Origin: Clavulina sp. PMI_390
Lineage: Eukaryota > Basidiomycota > Agaricomycetes > Cantharellales > Hydnaceae
Direction of reading: 5' to 3'
Assembly (NCBI GenBank): GCA_015039315.1
Contig: WIDE01000080.1
Location: forward strand, 1-58,500
DNA length: 58,500 nucleotides
In this document: in pieces, positions 34,101 through 46,650 of the stretch
Position numbering within the stretch: the first letter of the stretch is position 1
How the letters are laid out: each line of letters starts with the position of its first letter
The notes under the pieces: generated by a model
What the model was told of the DNA's origin: nothing
What the model saw: the letters and a program-made list of their open reading frames with translations, nothing else
The model's database searches: none
Translations under genes and position numbers: made by a program

Positions 34101-37100
34101 CCCGGCGCACCCGATCCTTACCATATTTCTTGGATACCGACGGGTCCCCACGCCAGTCAACCACCCGCCCGCTGCCACCCGAGCGGGCTACTCGTTCTAT
34201 AGATATATTGTTGTAATAGAGTTCTGTGCTACATCTTCCATCATCGACCTTGGACTCTTGCTTACTATGAAAGATGGCTTGGCCTACCAGTATCGGGGAT
34301 CCCAATTCCGTGCTTTCTTCCCCGCTCTATATTCTCAAGTCTTTACAATGCAACTCGCATTGGCAGCGTGCCAATTAAGTGAGAGCTAAGTTGGATCGAG
34401 CGTGAGTGGCTCGAGCTACCACTGGCAACTCTTATTTTCCTTCACAAGGAGCTCGATGTGAGCGCGCTGGGTCGTCCCGCCTCCCGCGATCCTCCACAGT
34501 ATTCTACAACAGGCAACCGGCGCACATATTGCGCTCTGAATCAGAAGGATGGTTAGCGCGGGCTCCTTCTATATCTTCAGATCTTATACATCGACTCTCT
34601 ATCAAAATTCCACGTAAGCGATGGCCGACTTCCTTGTTATGGCTCTGGGTTCTGTTCTTCCGGGCGCGAGATCCACTCTGCACTTCTCCCCGAAATTGTC
34701 CCCCGGTCCATGTGCATTCCAGTTGGGATATCGAAGCTATAATGCTCAGTTCCATACCATTGGCAACCCCTGAGCACGAGGGTATCTTTTCATTTCTGAA
34801 CCCCGAAACGTTGTCTCCTAGCCTCCTATCATACGGCAGGTAACCTACAGCAATGGAAACGTTGGCCACATGATAGGTCATCCGAGTCAATTGTCCCTTA
34901 CATTGCAAAGTTTCAGCCAGTATGATTTGCCCAAGCGCGCGAGAGCTCGGCTGATCATCCGGTTCGGTTCACGCACCCTGGCCAACGCCGCGACGGCTTG
35001 CTCGCGCATGGAGGCTTTTCGGTCCGAATTCCTGAATCACGAGATACCCAAATTCCCTTCGGCAACGAGCATGGGAAGGTAGTGAGACGGATGGAGCGGC
35101 GCTCGGCCTAGAGCCAGAGCGAGAAGCCTTATGGCGGGAAACGGGGTCTAAGATTGACAGTCCCAAGTCCTGTATTAGTCTGTAGTCGTCATGAGCTATC
35201 TAAAGCTTGAGCTCTTTGTGCATGGTGTGAATAGATGACAGCATGCCGATCGGCAAATCCATGCTTTGTGCAGACTTTCATGATTAATACTGGTCACTCA
35301 CAACATGAATACAGCCCCCGCATCACACTCGCTGCGCGTCGTGTCCCCTGGCCAATCACAGAACGTGCCTTCTTGCTTCTGTAGGCTTTCCCGGACATTG
35401 ACCACCATTGCTCAGACAACATGTTACTGGCCATCACGGCGTTGGTTGTCCTGTGCTGCGAGGAATGCTCCTGTCACGTGTTCATCGCGTAACAAGAAGT
35501 CAAGTTGATTTGATCCACCCTTTGCTCTCACTAGTGATCTTCGCTAGGCACTGTTGCAGCTCTCCCACAACGGGCACTTCCGTTACCTCTTATTGAGGCG
35601 ATCGGTACGTCTCCCGGATGAATGGGAGGTTTCGGATGCTTCCCGAGTTTGAAGCTGCAAGCGCACCTCAAAGGACAGCAGATTATGCTGTCTTACTAGC
35701 ACACCGTGTCCATCATACATGCAAAATAAAAATACGGGCAGCTCTGATGAGGAACGAGCATATGATAATGGTCATGATGATCCTTCTCGCCCGTTTGTTG
35801 GTCACAACATATCGTTTTTACCTCACATGGCCAACGTCGGACCGCAACCCACCTGCCAGCCTTGCCCAGGGAGGTGGATGGTGGCGCAGAGACATTGCAG
35901 AAGACTGACAGAATAACGAATTATGCGTATGCGTAGGAAAGGCGAATCACAAGCACGGTTCCGTCCGTGTTCCGTCATGCATCCCATGCGTTGAGGCTTG
36001 ACCCACGCATTATCGTCTTGGACTTTCCTGTTGGAAGCCCCTCCACGACCCGGGAAAGAGTGCTGGTTTCCAAGCAAGTGAGTTGCTCACTGAGGAGGAT
36101 GGGTTCGAGAGGAGTTCCCTTCGGAAAGCTCCAGGGGGCTCAGCGCAGAGGCAGTTCAGTATTGAGTCGGGTTTGCGATCGAAGTGAGAAACGGTGCGTG
36201 GTACATTGGCAGCACGGCACGGTGCCGAAAGGAGGCGGATAAGCGGCTCATAGCACCTTTCCCAGTTCCACATTATCGAGTCCATCATTCCGCAGATCCA
36301 GGCTTATTTGTGGTTGGTTCCTTGTTCAGAGAGTTCTGAATCCATCAAGCCGGTACTCGCACGGACGCGCGCGCAGCCGGTCGCTTCTCATGACGACAGA
36401 CAATCCGACGCAGCTTAATTGGTCAAGAATAGAGGTGGAAAGGCTGTACTGCTGAGATTGTTGACATCATGTTCAAGTTGCGGTAAACAGATGACCAAGC
36501 AGCACGTGCCCGTGACTTTGAATATGACTCAAAGGCACCAACACCTTGATCTCAAATTCGGACGAATGTGTAGTTTGTTGATCCAGTTTCAGCGTAGAAT
36601 CGAGAAACTTCAACATCGTCAGCTCGCAGCTTGATTGACAGATAATTTGATACTCACGGAAACGGACGGACCCGATCTGAGTGTATCAACGGTGATACGC
36701 GCCACGCGGCGGCCGTAACTGTGAGGTTGGGTCGATCCCTCCGAATTCCTTTCTTGTCCGAGGCCTAATCTGAATCTATCGCACCAATCCTCCCGAGTCG
36801 GGATGGCTCCCAAGCTCTTCGAAGCTTTCGGGGTCTCGGAGAGTCTGCGACTCTGTAGCTCACGAGCACATTTTCCGACAAGTGCAATGCAAGCTGCCAC
36901 TAAATATCAGAATATCGCCATCTCCGCGTTCATCGCATATCTGATAGTAGACATGAAATCTCAGAGCCAAATGAATGCAAGCTGACGTGCGAAGCCGTCC
37001 CAACGATGAGGCAGGCATCTAGTCAGAGCCCGACAGTAGTGAGATGCCGACGGCGCCGCTTAAAATTTCCCTGCCTGAATCGCGTGACCACCTGATGGGA

Positions 37101-40100
37101 AGAAGGTCAGCTGATAAGACTGGGTGGGGCGAGTGTGGTTCCCGTCATCCATTGCTTGTTTCTGGAGCAGGACCAAAAAGGATGGAACACTTGAATGTAG
37201 TTGGTCGATTTGAGTCCTTGAGAAACAAAAAAAAAAAAAGAATTAAAAATTGGAAGGAGATAACGACTCGGAGTAATGGCATGAGGGAAGAGAAAAAAAA
37301 AGTACAACCTCAGAAGTGGCACTAAGGCGGATCGAGATTCGGTCAGTCGCAAAGCGATCACCCCAAACAGTGGATCAAAACCGGACAGCTGCACCCGCAG
37401 CTCTGTGCATCGACGCCCCGCATGTCGCCGAAAAGCTGAGCAGTCTGGACCCACTTTTGACGCGAGACGTCACGAGCATGTGGAGGTGTTATGATTCCAA
37501 ACTCGGGACACAAGTCGCGAAAAGACGGATCATCACGTTAATGCTTGTCATTGTGGTGATACAGCGTTCATTACAATATAAGAGAAGCTGTGAAGCGCGC
37601 ATTCGAGTTTCAAGTCAGGAGGATGTTCCAGGATCGACAGGCGCTGGAAATGGAAGAAGAACGGAGTCGAGGGAGTGGCGTCACATTAGGTGGGGTGAAG
37701 AAGACTGATTCGCCACGGGCCCGGGTTATGACGAGAGAATTCCATTCGTGTATTGATGGCCATAAAATGCGTGTCATCGCCAAAGTTATCAGCGCGTCAC
37801 CGTGTTTTCGCACCCAAGGCTCGGGAACCAACATTGAAATTATCCACTTACGTTCGTGGGGTGAAGAAGGGTGTAGTTATGATCTTTGACGTCCTGCCGA
37901 ATGAAAGCGAAGCGAAGAAGGCGTTAGTCGGCGCCGGCACGGACTTCTCGCAGGCTTGACCCCATTTCAAGCCCCAAGCAATCATCCCACCTCTCCATCT
38001 GGCTCTGGGCCCAGGCACAGACCCCGTAGAAAACGCCCAGAAGGGGTTAAGATGGTCTAAAAAGGAATATGGGATGGTCGATCGTTGATGGATGAGGGTG
38101 ACAGCGTGCACAAACTTCGACTGCCGAAGATGAATCTATCGGCGACCGAGATATAATTCGCTTCGGTGCTCGAAGTAATTACTGACATACTCATCACAGC
38201 CTTAACTCAGTGGTGAAGCCGAAAGGCGCGGAGACGGTTCTATGGTTGATGGAGAGGTTATGTGAGTAAGGATTTTGATCAATAATTAGGCTGAATATGC
38301 GGGCCAAATGGGTATCATCGAAGCGAGGAAGCTTATCTTTCGTCTGACACAACATTCTGTGTAACTGCGGAGAGTGGGCAAGATACTCGTGACCTCCCCG
38401 CCACAGCGGAGTTAGCGGTTTCATCCATTTAAACACCGCAACGTTTTTCCTTTCAGGATTTACTTCGAGATAGGAGTCCTCGATTAAGATAAGTGAGGCG
38501 CACAAGAACAGACGTCGCCAGATCTGCTCGGTGCAGAGATTGAGAGAGAGGAGAGCATGATGGCGCGGTGAGATCTCTCCGCAATAACAGATCGCGAACA
38601 AACCACATGATCCATGTTAGGAGGATTATCGAGCGAGACCTAGAAGAGAGAAGCAAAGAACCCATCAGCGGGCCACTCAAACTCTGCACGATTCGCCCAC
38701 TACTTGAATCTTTGCGTTTGCTGTCCGAACAAGAAACGATGAGAATCATCTTGGAAGGATATCAGGCATCACATTATACAGTATCAAGCGAGCTAGCAGG
38801 GATTTCTGGTAGCATGTTAATCGTTTATCCCCGGAAAAGTACGGAAATGGTGTCTGTGGGTGGCGTTGTGAGCGGTCTCTATTGGAATACTTGGGTAGAT
38901 TTTTTTCGGGTGGCATTGCGTGCGATTTCACAATTTGGTCCATTCGAGCAAAATGACGGCACCCTTGCTTTATAGTCAAGAGCGCTCCGAGAATTCGGTG
39001 TAGATCAGTCGACGTCGGGTGCTGGTATGAGAAGACCAGAACAGCCTGGGGAGGATCGTCGAACTTCCCACGCGACAATTTGAATTGGACGGAGGACTGG
39101 AGGTCAATATGGAATCAACTGATTTTGCATATGCGACTGGATTCCTGGCACAGCGTCAATAGATAATTCATGAACTGATTGATCTAGACCAACCGCGGCG
39201 GGCATGGAGTCGAGGAGGCTGGGCCTGATCGAGAGGCTGGGTCGCGGGCAGTCAGTCGGTCGAGCCCATCGCCACGAGGCTGCCATCCCCGCCTCCACCT
39301 TCGAATGACGGCAGCAGCACTAGCATCTATTGATTAACTTTCTGTGCAGGCTGTTTTCGGTTTGGTCATTGAATGTCCCAGTAAATCTTTCTGTCTAAAA
39401 CCGGCAATCCTCTGAATACAGAACCAAAACATTGACCTCATTCTGGTCCGACTCATCCCCGCCCTTCCGCTTTTGCACATACCATTTGTAGGCCCCCCGT
39501 ACCCGCTGATTCACGTATACTTCCTTCGCTGTCAGCGTTTACCATGCGACTTGGTCAACCTCTTTGTTTTGCAATGACATTGACAAGCAAAGAGACTCGG
39601 AGTGAAACTGTGGTTCCTTGCCCGATGATACGCTAATCATGTATTAGATGCAGTTCCAGGGGGAGAAGATTCCCGTCCAATGGATTGGCAAGTCAATGAC
39701 GAACCACACAAAGAAAGAAGCAGAAGCAAAAGAAGGACTAGACGAAGGAGAACGACGCACAGCATCAGATCCAGCGACTGATTCACGCCCGTCGTCAACG
39801 CCAACGGGATAACGACATCCCAGATCGATCTACCCCCCTCCCCTTCCTCATCTCCTCGATAAACCGCGGGGGCACGTGTCGCAGTTAGGCAGCGATCAAT
39901 GATCCGCTCACGGCCGCGCGCGCACAGTAGAGCATTCGCGTTCGGGACGGCGATAGGCAACCGCGACTCCGTGTCTGAATGAATTGGTTTCTAATGATAA
40001 ACCTGTGTCCCCACTTCAATAAGAGCTTGGCGCTTTGAAATAGGATCGAGGTAGCTCGGTCTGTGCGCATCCATCCAACCCGAAATCCGACACTGAGCAC

Positions 40101-43055
40101 AAAGTTAGGTCTAGCCCATGTCGCGTCGCGTCGTCGCGTTCCTTTTTTGGACGGCGTTAGGTTTATTGGGGACGAAAGGGGGGTCGTCCGTCCTTTCAGG
40201 GCGTGCGCCATTCATTTCAGTGTCAAGCGGGCGCCACGCGCGTTGACAAGCTGCGGTTCCGGGTAGTTAGCGCTATAGGGGCGCTGATCGAGAGGAAGAG
40301 CATCGTCATTATCATTCATAGCAATGCACGGTCAATTCCAATGAGTGGGGGACAGTGGGGGTAGGTACGCGACTAGCTTGCCGCGCCTCCTACCGGGGCC
40401 AACAACGCCGGCAACAACGGCTATGCGGACTGATAGCGGAGCGAAAAGAAAAAAAAAATAGTTTTACAGGAGTGGTAGCCGAGGCAGCGCGCCCACGATC
40501 GATGTAATGGCGATACGGTACGATACGATGGCGGTACGATACGATCATGAAAGTTTTTTTTGATAGAGTCCTTCCTAACACGAATCAAGAACACGGCAAA
40601 TCAGGGAGAGAGGGTAGATACGGAATTCCGGACGAAAGCTGGGGTTTGAGAGACCGGACTCTGTGGTGCAACGCGCGCTGCAATCATCATCGTTCCTATG
40701 TGTGCTGTATGTATATACCCGAATCGAGATGAAAGCCTGTGCCGGAGAGCGGGAATTCTATTCGACTACGGGTAAATTCGCTCTTCTTTCGAATTCTGTT
40801 ACATGTAGCCGTTCCGTGCCTCCAGGCAATGCAATGGAACGTAATGTATGCAACAACATGAACACCATCCGTTACAGTCGTAGATGCTGCTGCTGCTAGC
40901 TGCTCCTATTAGTGCCGCGCAGAACCAACCCCCGATCTCATCATGACGATGAATAAAATATGTATACATCGAACCTGCTTTCCAAATGCGTCTTATTTTG
41001 GGCACAGTGACAGCCTGCGCACACACACGCAGTGGGGTGTTCGTCTCTCGGAGCGGAGATTGCGAATGGGAGCGAGAGAGAGAGGGGCCTGGGCGATCGA
41101 TCGCTGTCTTCTCGTCTTCCCACCCGTAAGCCCCCGGCCGAGGCAATTTTTGTGAGAAAGCAAAAGGAGAATTTTATATATTTATGTTGTTGTCGCTCTC
41201 TTTTTTTTAGGGGCGGGGGCGGAGTGAGGGAAGGGGAGGAGCCAGCCGAAGGAGGGGAGATCTCGAGAACGAGAAGAGAGGGAGACATCATCACTCGAAT
41301 GCCAGATGGTATATGCCGTTGTGGGATGTTACCGGGACTAGGAAAGAAGGCTTCTAAAGACGCACCCGATGGGTAGGTGGGTGGTGAGATGCCAGGTTTT
41401 GCAATACGAGTTACGAACAAGTGTGATTGAGCAACGGAAAGACCAATCAATTATTATTCTTATGATTTATGATTATTAAGAGAGAGATTTGGAGTGGAGT
41501 ATCGTGTGTGGCTATGGGAGAAATGAGAGAAAGAGAAGGAGCAACGGGAGGTATGCTGTTAGTTTGGACCGGACGGATGCTGGTGGAGCAAACAGGCGCG
41601 CCCGTCATAAAGTCTAGGGTGTGGGGCCCAGCCAGCCTTGGGGCGGTGGGGGAATGGCGCAAGATTACAGTGATGATGATAATTGCAGACGATGTAATGC
41701 GGGGGGACCGCTCACTCAGTTTGGTGTGGCGATTGCCCACTGTGAATGGGTTTGTTCGATCGTGGGACGCGAGGTATTCACAATTTATTTTTTTCAACGA
41801 CTAGGTCTAACAACGCTATCAATCAGAACGGCCTGCTTAGACATGCAAGAAGAAAATGCAATGGCAATGACCGAGATGCCTGCCTGCCTGCAGCGTTTCG
41901 AATGCATGTACCATACTGGAGGGGGGATAGACAGCGGTGAGAGGAAGGACGAAGAGAGTTGCAAGTGAGCACAAGCCTCCGAAAACAAATGCTGTCATCA
42001 AGGAAAGTGGTGGCTGACCAAGCCAGCCCGTAGAGTGGGATGGAGAAAGCCTTGACGGGAGGGGGGACAGACGAGAGGTCGGCACGGTCAGAAGGCAAGG
42101 GGGCGCAGGGATGTGAATTGGGAGGTGGGGTTTGGTCAGGTAAAAAGGCAGGGATGGTGGATCATATAGTGATGTGCTTTGGGCCGCGCAAGATGAAGTT
42201 GCTCAGATGTCGCAATACACTCTGATATATAGCCGATTTGGAATACAAAGTGATTGACCAAGTTTTATTCGGACCGACATCCTGCTTCCCAAGTTGTCGC
42301 AAGAAGGGGGAGGGGGGGAGCAAACATGCAAACGGAGGGGCGGAGGGGTTGGTGGCGGGAGGATGCCCGTTCGCCCCCCTTGGGACGGCGACCAAATACA
42401 AAGATATAAAACTCGTATGCAATTGTGAGATCCCTCTGTCTCCCCCCCGCGGGCAGAGGATCAGAAGAGAGAATCGAGGGCGAACCTCATTTCAGGGGAA
42501 TCAGGAGAGGCCATAGTTTTTGGCTCGGTGGGCAGGCAGCCAGTGCACTGGAATTCTATGCAATTGGGAGCGACCATGGTGGCAACTGAACGGCTGGGCT
42601 CAAATGAATGAAAAGGATATTATATAGAATAGAATATATATATAATCGCAACAGCAGAGCAATAAGAATTATAGCAGCAGGCCATCGCTATATCAATTCG
42701 CCTTCCTCGGCCAGGGATTAAAAGGCAGCTGCAGGTTTTAGACCCTATTCCCTGCCATCCGTGGTCGAGGTCGAACGAGTGACGGCCACCTAGGTAATAA
42801 TAACTAACTACTTGTAACTCTGAGCCGACCGTGTCACACCCTTGCCTCTCCCCCTCCTCCTCCTCCTTCTTCTTCTTACTCTCTATCCTCTGTCCTCCGC
42901 TCTTCCTTCTTCCCAGCACCCCATCGTGCGACTCACCCGCCTCAACGCACGGTTTTATACCTGATAATCCCAAAAGGTCTCTCCTCCCTTTCCCTTTAAA
43001 CCCCTCCTCCGCATCTGCCGTCCAGCACCCTGACTTTCCCTCTCCCCTCACGCGC
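31173..43055. other. 11.9-kb gene-free region upstream of the C2H2 regulator
   Basis: I find no gene here on either strand. Open frames are short, start and stop at random, and none shows a domain or a chain of good splice sites. From about 40.9 to 42.5 kb the plus strand is purine-rich with many AGGGG motifs, and an A-run lies at 37229-37240. Core genes elsewhere in this window are spaced by 0.1-1 kb, so this is exceptional. It may be the extended control region of the C2H2 gene, or encode long non-coding RNA. Confidence 0.6.
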
Positions 43056-46000
43056 ATGTCCATGTTCTTTGGTCGCAGCCTGCAGGGCTCAGTATCCCTT
43101 CTCAACGACAGCAGCTCTGCCACTCCTGAATCGCCCTCTGACGTCGTCGTCGTTGCTGCTCATCCTGTGCTCGACCACCGCCCTTCTCGATCATCCCCTT
43201 CCCTCGCCCTCGACCCTTACCATCACCATCGCCTGAGCGGCACCCCATCAGGTATTTTTGATTCGGCTCTCTCTTGGCTCTCTCTCTATCACCATCGTTA
43301 TTGATTCATCATCCATCGGGCGTGCCGTTAATCTCTTTCTCGTTTCGCCTCTTTCTCTTTCTTTCTAGTCATGGCATCCCAGCCACACCCTTCATCGCCC
43401 CCCTCGACATTCACCCACCACCCCTCGCAATCACCACCACCAGCCGCAGGTTCATCTCAGCAGGATGCTTCCCAGTCGCCGTCATCTCCTACCCACTCTT
43501 CACCAACACCAGGTGGAGCTATCGTGAACCCAGCAGGTCACTCATCCAGTGTTCCGCGCACTGGCGCAGCCACCGAGAAGAAGCGCAATCACATCTGCCA
43601 GACGTGCTCAAAGGCATTCACCACCTCTGGCCACCTTGCACGGCACATCCGGGTACATACGGGCGAACGGAACCACAAGTGTCCCTTCCCCGGATGCGAG
43701 ACCAGATGTTCGCGACAGGATAACTTGCAGCAGCAGTGAGTCACATTCTCTCTCCTGCTTTTGTGTTTCGTGCATTTCTGGTTCTGCCTATCTCTTGGGA
43801 GAGAGGGGGCGGCGTTGTGTCCCGAGGTCGAGTGTCAGACGTTTCATCGCCCAACTCTAGTTGGACCCTGCATGCCCGAGGCGCGGAAGGGAGCTCATGG
43901 CTCACTCACAGACGGGACGCCGCCCCATGCAAAAGACGCTCTGCATGGATATGCGTGTGTGCGCGAGCCTATACCCTGACTGCCAGTGTCAGCTCAGACG
44001 GCATATGCACTGTATTTTTCGACCCTTATTCCTTTTCTGTTTCTGCTCCCTCTAATCCCCTGACCTATCCCCATCTACCACGAGTGCCTGAATGTATTTG
44101 CTAACTGATCGTTTTGCATTTCTTTTCCCCCCTCCTCCCCCCTCTGCTTATCCCCATGTGTGACTCCCTGTATCGCTTATTCCGCGCTCTCTGTGCTGTC
44201 ACCGCACAACGTGGCTCTTTGCTCCCGCGTCGACGACCTCATGATTGACCTGTAATTCCCCCTCCTTCCCCTGTGTGTCCTAATATGCTTCCGAATTCGT
44301 CGGGGACGGCCCACTATCTGTGCCCTCACGTGATTCGATTCGACGGTCATGATCGCGCGATCGTCGTCTCTGTTTGGGTTGTTGGCCGGTTTGCTTCCGC
44401 GTCGACGACCACGAACGGTAACTTGCTCCGCCGGGTTTGCCTTTCTCCCCCCCCTTGCGGTTCAACCATCGCGCTTCAAACCTCCCTCCCTCCCCCCCAC
44501 ACACGTTTTTCCGCTCTTGCCAACATCCGCCGCGTCATCTCTTATCCTCCCGTCCCCGCCTCACCTTCTAAACCCCACCCACCCACACGCCTATCTTGAC
44601 CCGTCGAAAATTTAATCTGGGGAACACCATAAAAAATAAAAATAAATCCCGAAAACCCGCTCGCCTCGTGCCTAATCCCATAATCTTTTTTCTTCGTCTT
44701 CTCTGTTGGTGTGGTTCACCTTCCATTCTGCCGTCTCTTCCTTTCTTCCTTTTTGGTTGTTCAATTTTGGATGATCACAGCTTCCGAATCCATCTTTCCC
44801 CTCGCTCACGGCGCTCAACAGGCAAGGCATCTCAACAGCGAGCTGCCGCCGCCGCTGCAGCTGCAGCAGCCGCCAACGCCCCCAATGCTGCTCTCTCTGG
44901 CTCCTCATCTTCTTCCAATCTCGCACTGACTTCCCCAAATGGCACTAACAATGCCCATCACCATCATGTGGCGTCTTCTTCATCGCGCCACAAGTCGGCC
45001 AATGGTACCGCGGCAGGCACATCCTCGAGCTCCTCGACGGCTGTCTCATCTCCGAATGCACACACGGCTGTGAGTGCTGCTGCGACGATCAACGACTTGA
45101 TTGACGTGGGCATGCGCGGGGACGAGTATGATGGTGCGGATGGGAGCAGTGGTGGCCATGGCCATGGAGGTGCCGGAGGTGGTGGTGGTGGTGGTGCGAA
45201 TGGTGCGAGGAGAAACGATCGCGAGATCTATACCCCGACTCCTCCCCCTGCAAGTCCCCCGACCGAGCAGCAGCAGTCGTCGTCGTCGGCTGCTGGAGCG
45301 TCCAGTGCTGCTGTCGAGCCTGGGGGCGGCGGCGGTGGTGGAAATGGTGGAGCTCCCGTGGAGGATGTGGTGATGCATTCTCCTCCCCACCATCAGCCGC
45401 CACCACAACAGCAGCAGCAAGTCCAGTATGCCGCCGCCTCGCTTCCTCCGATGGTGAAGACCGAGGAGATCATCTCGTCGCCTATCCTGCACTCGCCGCA
45501 TTCGCACTACTCTCACCAGCCCCCATCCCACCCACAACACCAACAGCAGCATCATCATAGGCCGCCGCCGCTGCAGCAATCTCAGCCGCAGCCACAAGTG
45601 CTCCCGTCTCCTCAACAGCAGCAGCAGCAGCAGCAGTATTATCGCCCTGGCCCTCCACCCCCGCCTTCTGCGATCTCTGTTGCGACGCCTACGACTGCGA
45701 CGGGGAGCGGGATGCGCTATAGCCCTGCGCTGAGCGAGCCTGTGTCGCCGTTTAGCCCTCAGGCTCCCGGGCCTTCTTCGCACCTCCATCACCCTCACCA
45801 GCACATGAGCCATCCTCAGCAGCCGATGTACTCGTACACGACTCAGAGCTCGCAGCAGCAGCAGCAGTACCAGCAACAACAACAGCAGCCTCCGACTCCC
45901 CATCATCATCAACCTCCTCCCCCTCCATACGCTTACCAGCCCCATCTGACTTATCCCGCTGCTGCTCCTGCACCTGCTGCCCCCCACCATTACCCGAATG

Positions 46001-46650
46001 GAGGCGGTAGTGGGCCTGCGTCGCCTTATACGTCGTCTGTTTCTGTGTCGAGTGGGTCGCCGGGCCTATCGAACGGCGCACCTGCTCAACAGCAACAGCA
46101 ACAGCAGCAGCAGCAGCCTGCTATGTATCGTCCGGGGCCTGCACCTGGTCCAAATGGAAGCTTCCACCTCCCTCCAATGGCGACTGGGTCCTCGTCCCCT
46201 CAGCCCACGTCGTCCGGGTCGATGCTCCTCCCTCCAATCACGACAGCGAATGGGACGTTTCATCATCAGCAGCACCCGCACAGCAGCGGACCGAGGTACA
46301 GCGGTGGTGGAGCACCGAGCGTGAGTGGAAGCAGCACGAGTGGAGGCGGGAGTGGGACGGGCAGCCCTGTTGCTCTTCCTGTCCCGATGTACGAGCAACC
46401 CCCCTCTCATCATGCCCATGCGCACCCGCACCCGCACCAGCATCTCCCTCCTCCCCCTGCTGCGCCTCATCATCCCCATCCCCACTTGCAGTACTCGTCC
46501 TCGTCGCAGACGCAGAGGGACTACGAGATGTACGATGGCGGGTACGAGTACGAGCGCCAGCATCAACCCCAGCACCACGCATACCATCATCAGCAGCACC
46601 GCTACTTGGCCCCGCCGCCCACGGCTACCAGCGGAGGTGACTGGCGGTGA
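43056..46650 (+). CDS. C2H2 zinc-finger transcription regulator, Nrg1-like fingers, poly-Q/His/Pro-rich tail
   Basis: Exons 43056-43251, 43369-43735, 44781-46650; 810 residues. It is a nuclear DNA-binding regulator. The start at 43056 ([18 protein letters not shown]) is chosen because this exon joins in phase 1 to the frame that contains the ATG at 43371. A start at 43371 is the alternative. Two fingers lie at about residues 135-185: [21 protein letters not shown] (C-x2-C) and CPFPGC with [15 protein letters not shown] (C-x4-C). This pair resembles yeast Nrg1/Nrg2 repressors and related fungal factors, which bind AGGGG-type sites. The rest, over 600 residues, is low-complexity Ala, Ser, Gly, Gln, His and Pro. 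Intron 2 (43736-44780, 1,045 bp) divides the codon of the first His of finger 2. Confidence 0.85.
45616..45636 (+). repeat. CAG microsatellite coding for poly-Gln
   Basis: Seven CAG units in a row, preceded by CAA, in the third exon of the C2H2 gene. Length variation between strains is likely. Confidence 0.9.
46087..46116 (+). repeat. CAA/CAG tract coding for poly-Gln
   Basis: Ten Gln codons, alternately CAA and CAG and then pure CAG, in the third exon of the C2H2 gene. Confidence 0.9.

Noticed and set aside
40941..41450. Minus-strand open frame of about 170 codons in the gene-free region
   Set aside because: Pyrimidine-rich DNA gives a Ser/Pro/Leu-rich chain without stops. No domain or splice context supports a protein.
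45046..45990. Long arginine/leucine-rich open frame on the minus strand inside the C2H2 gene
   Set aside because: It is the antisense shadow of CAG/CAC/CCG-repeat coding sequence. Low complexity, no domain.
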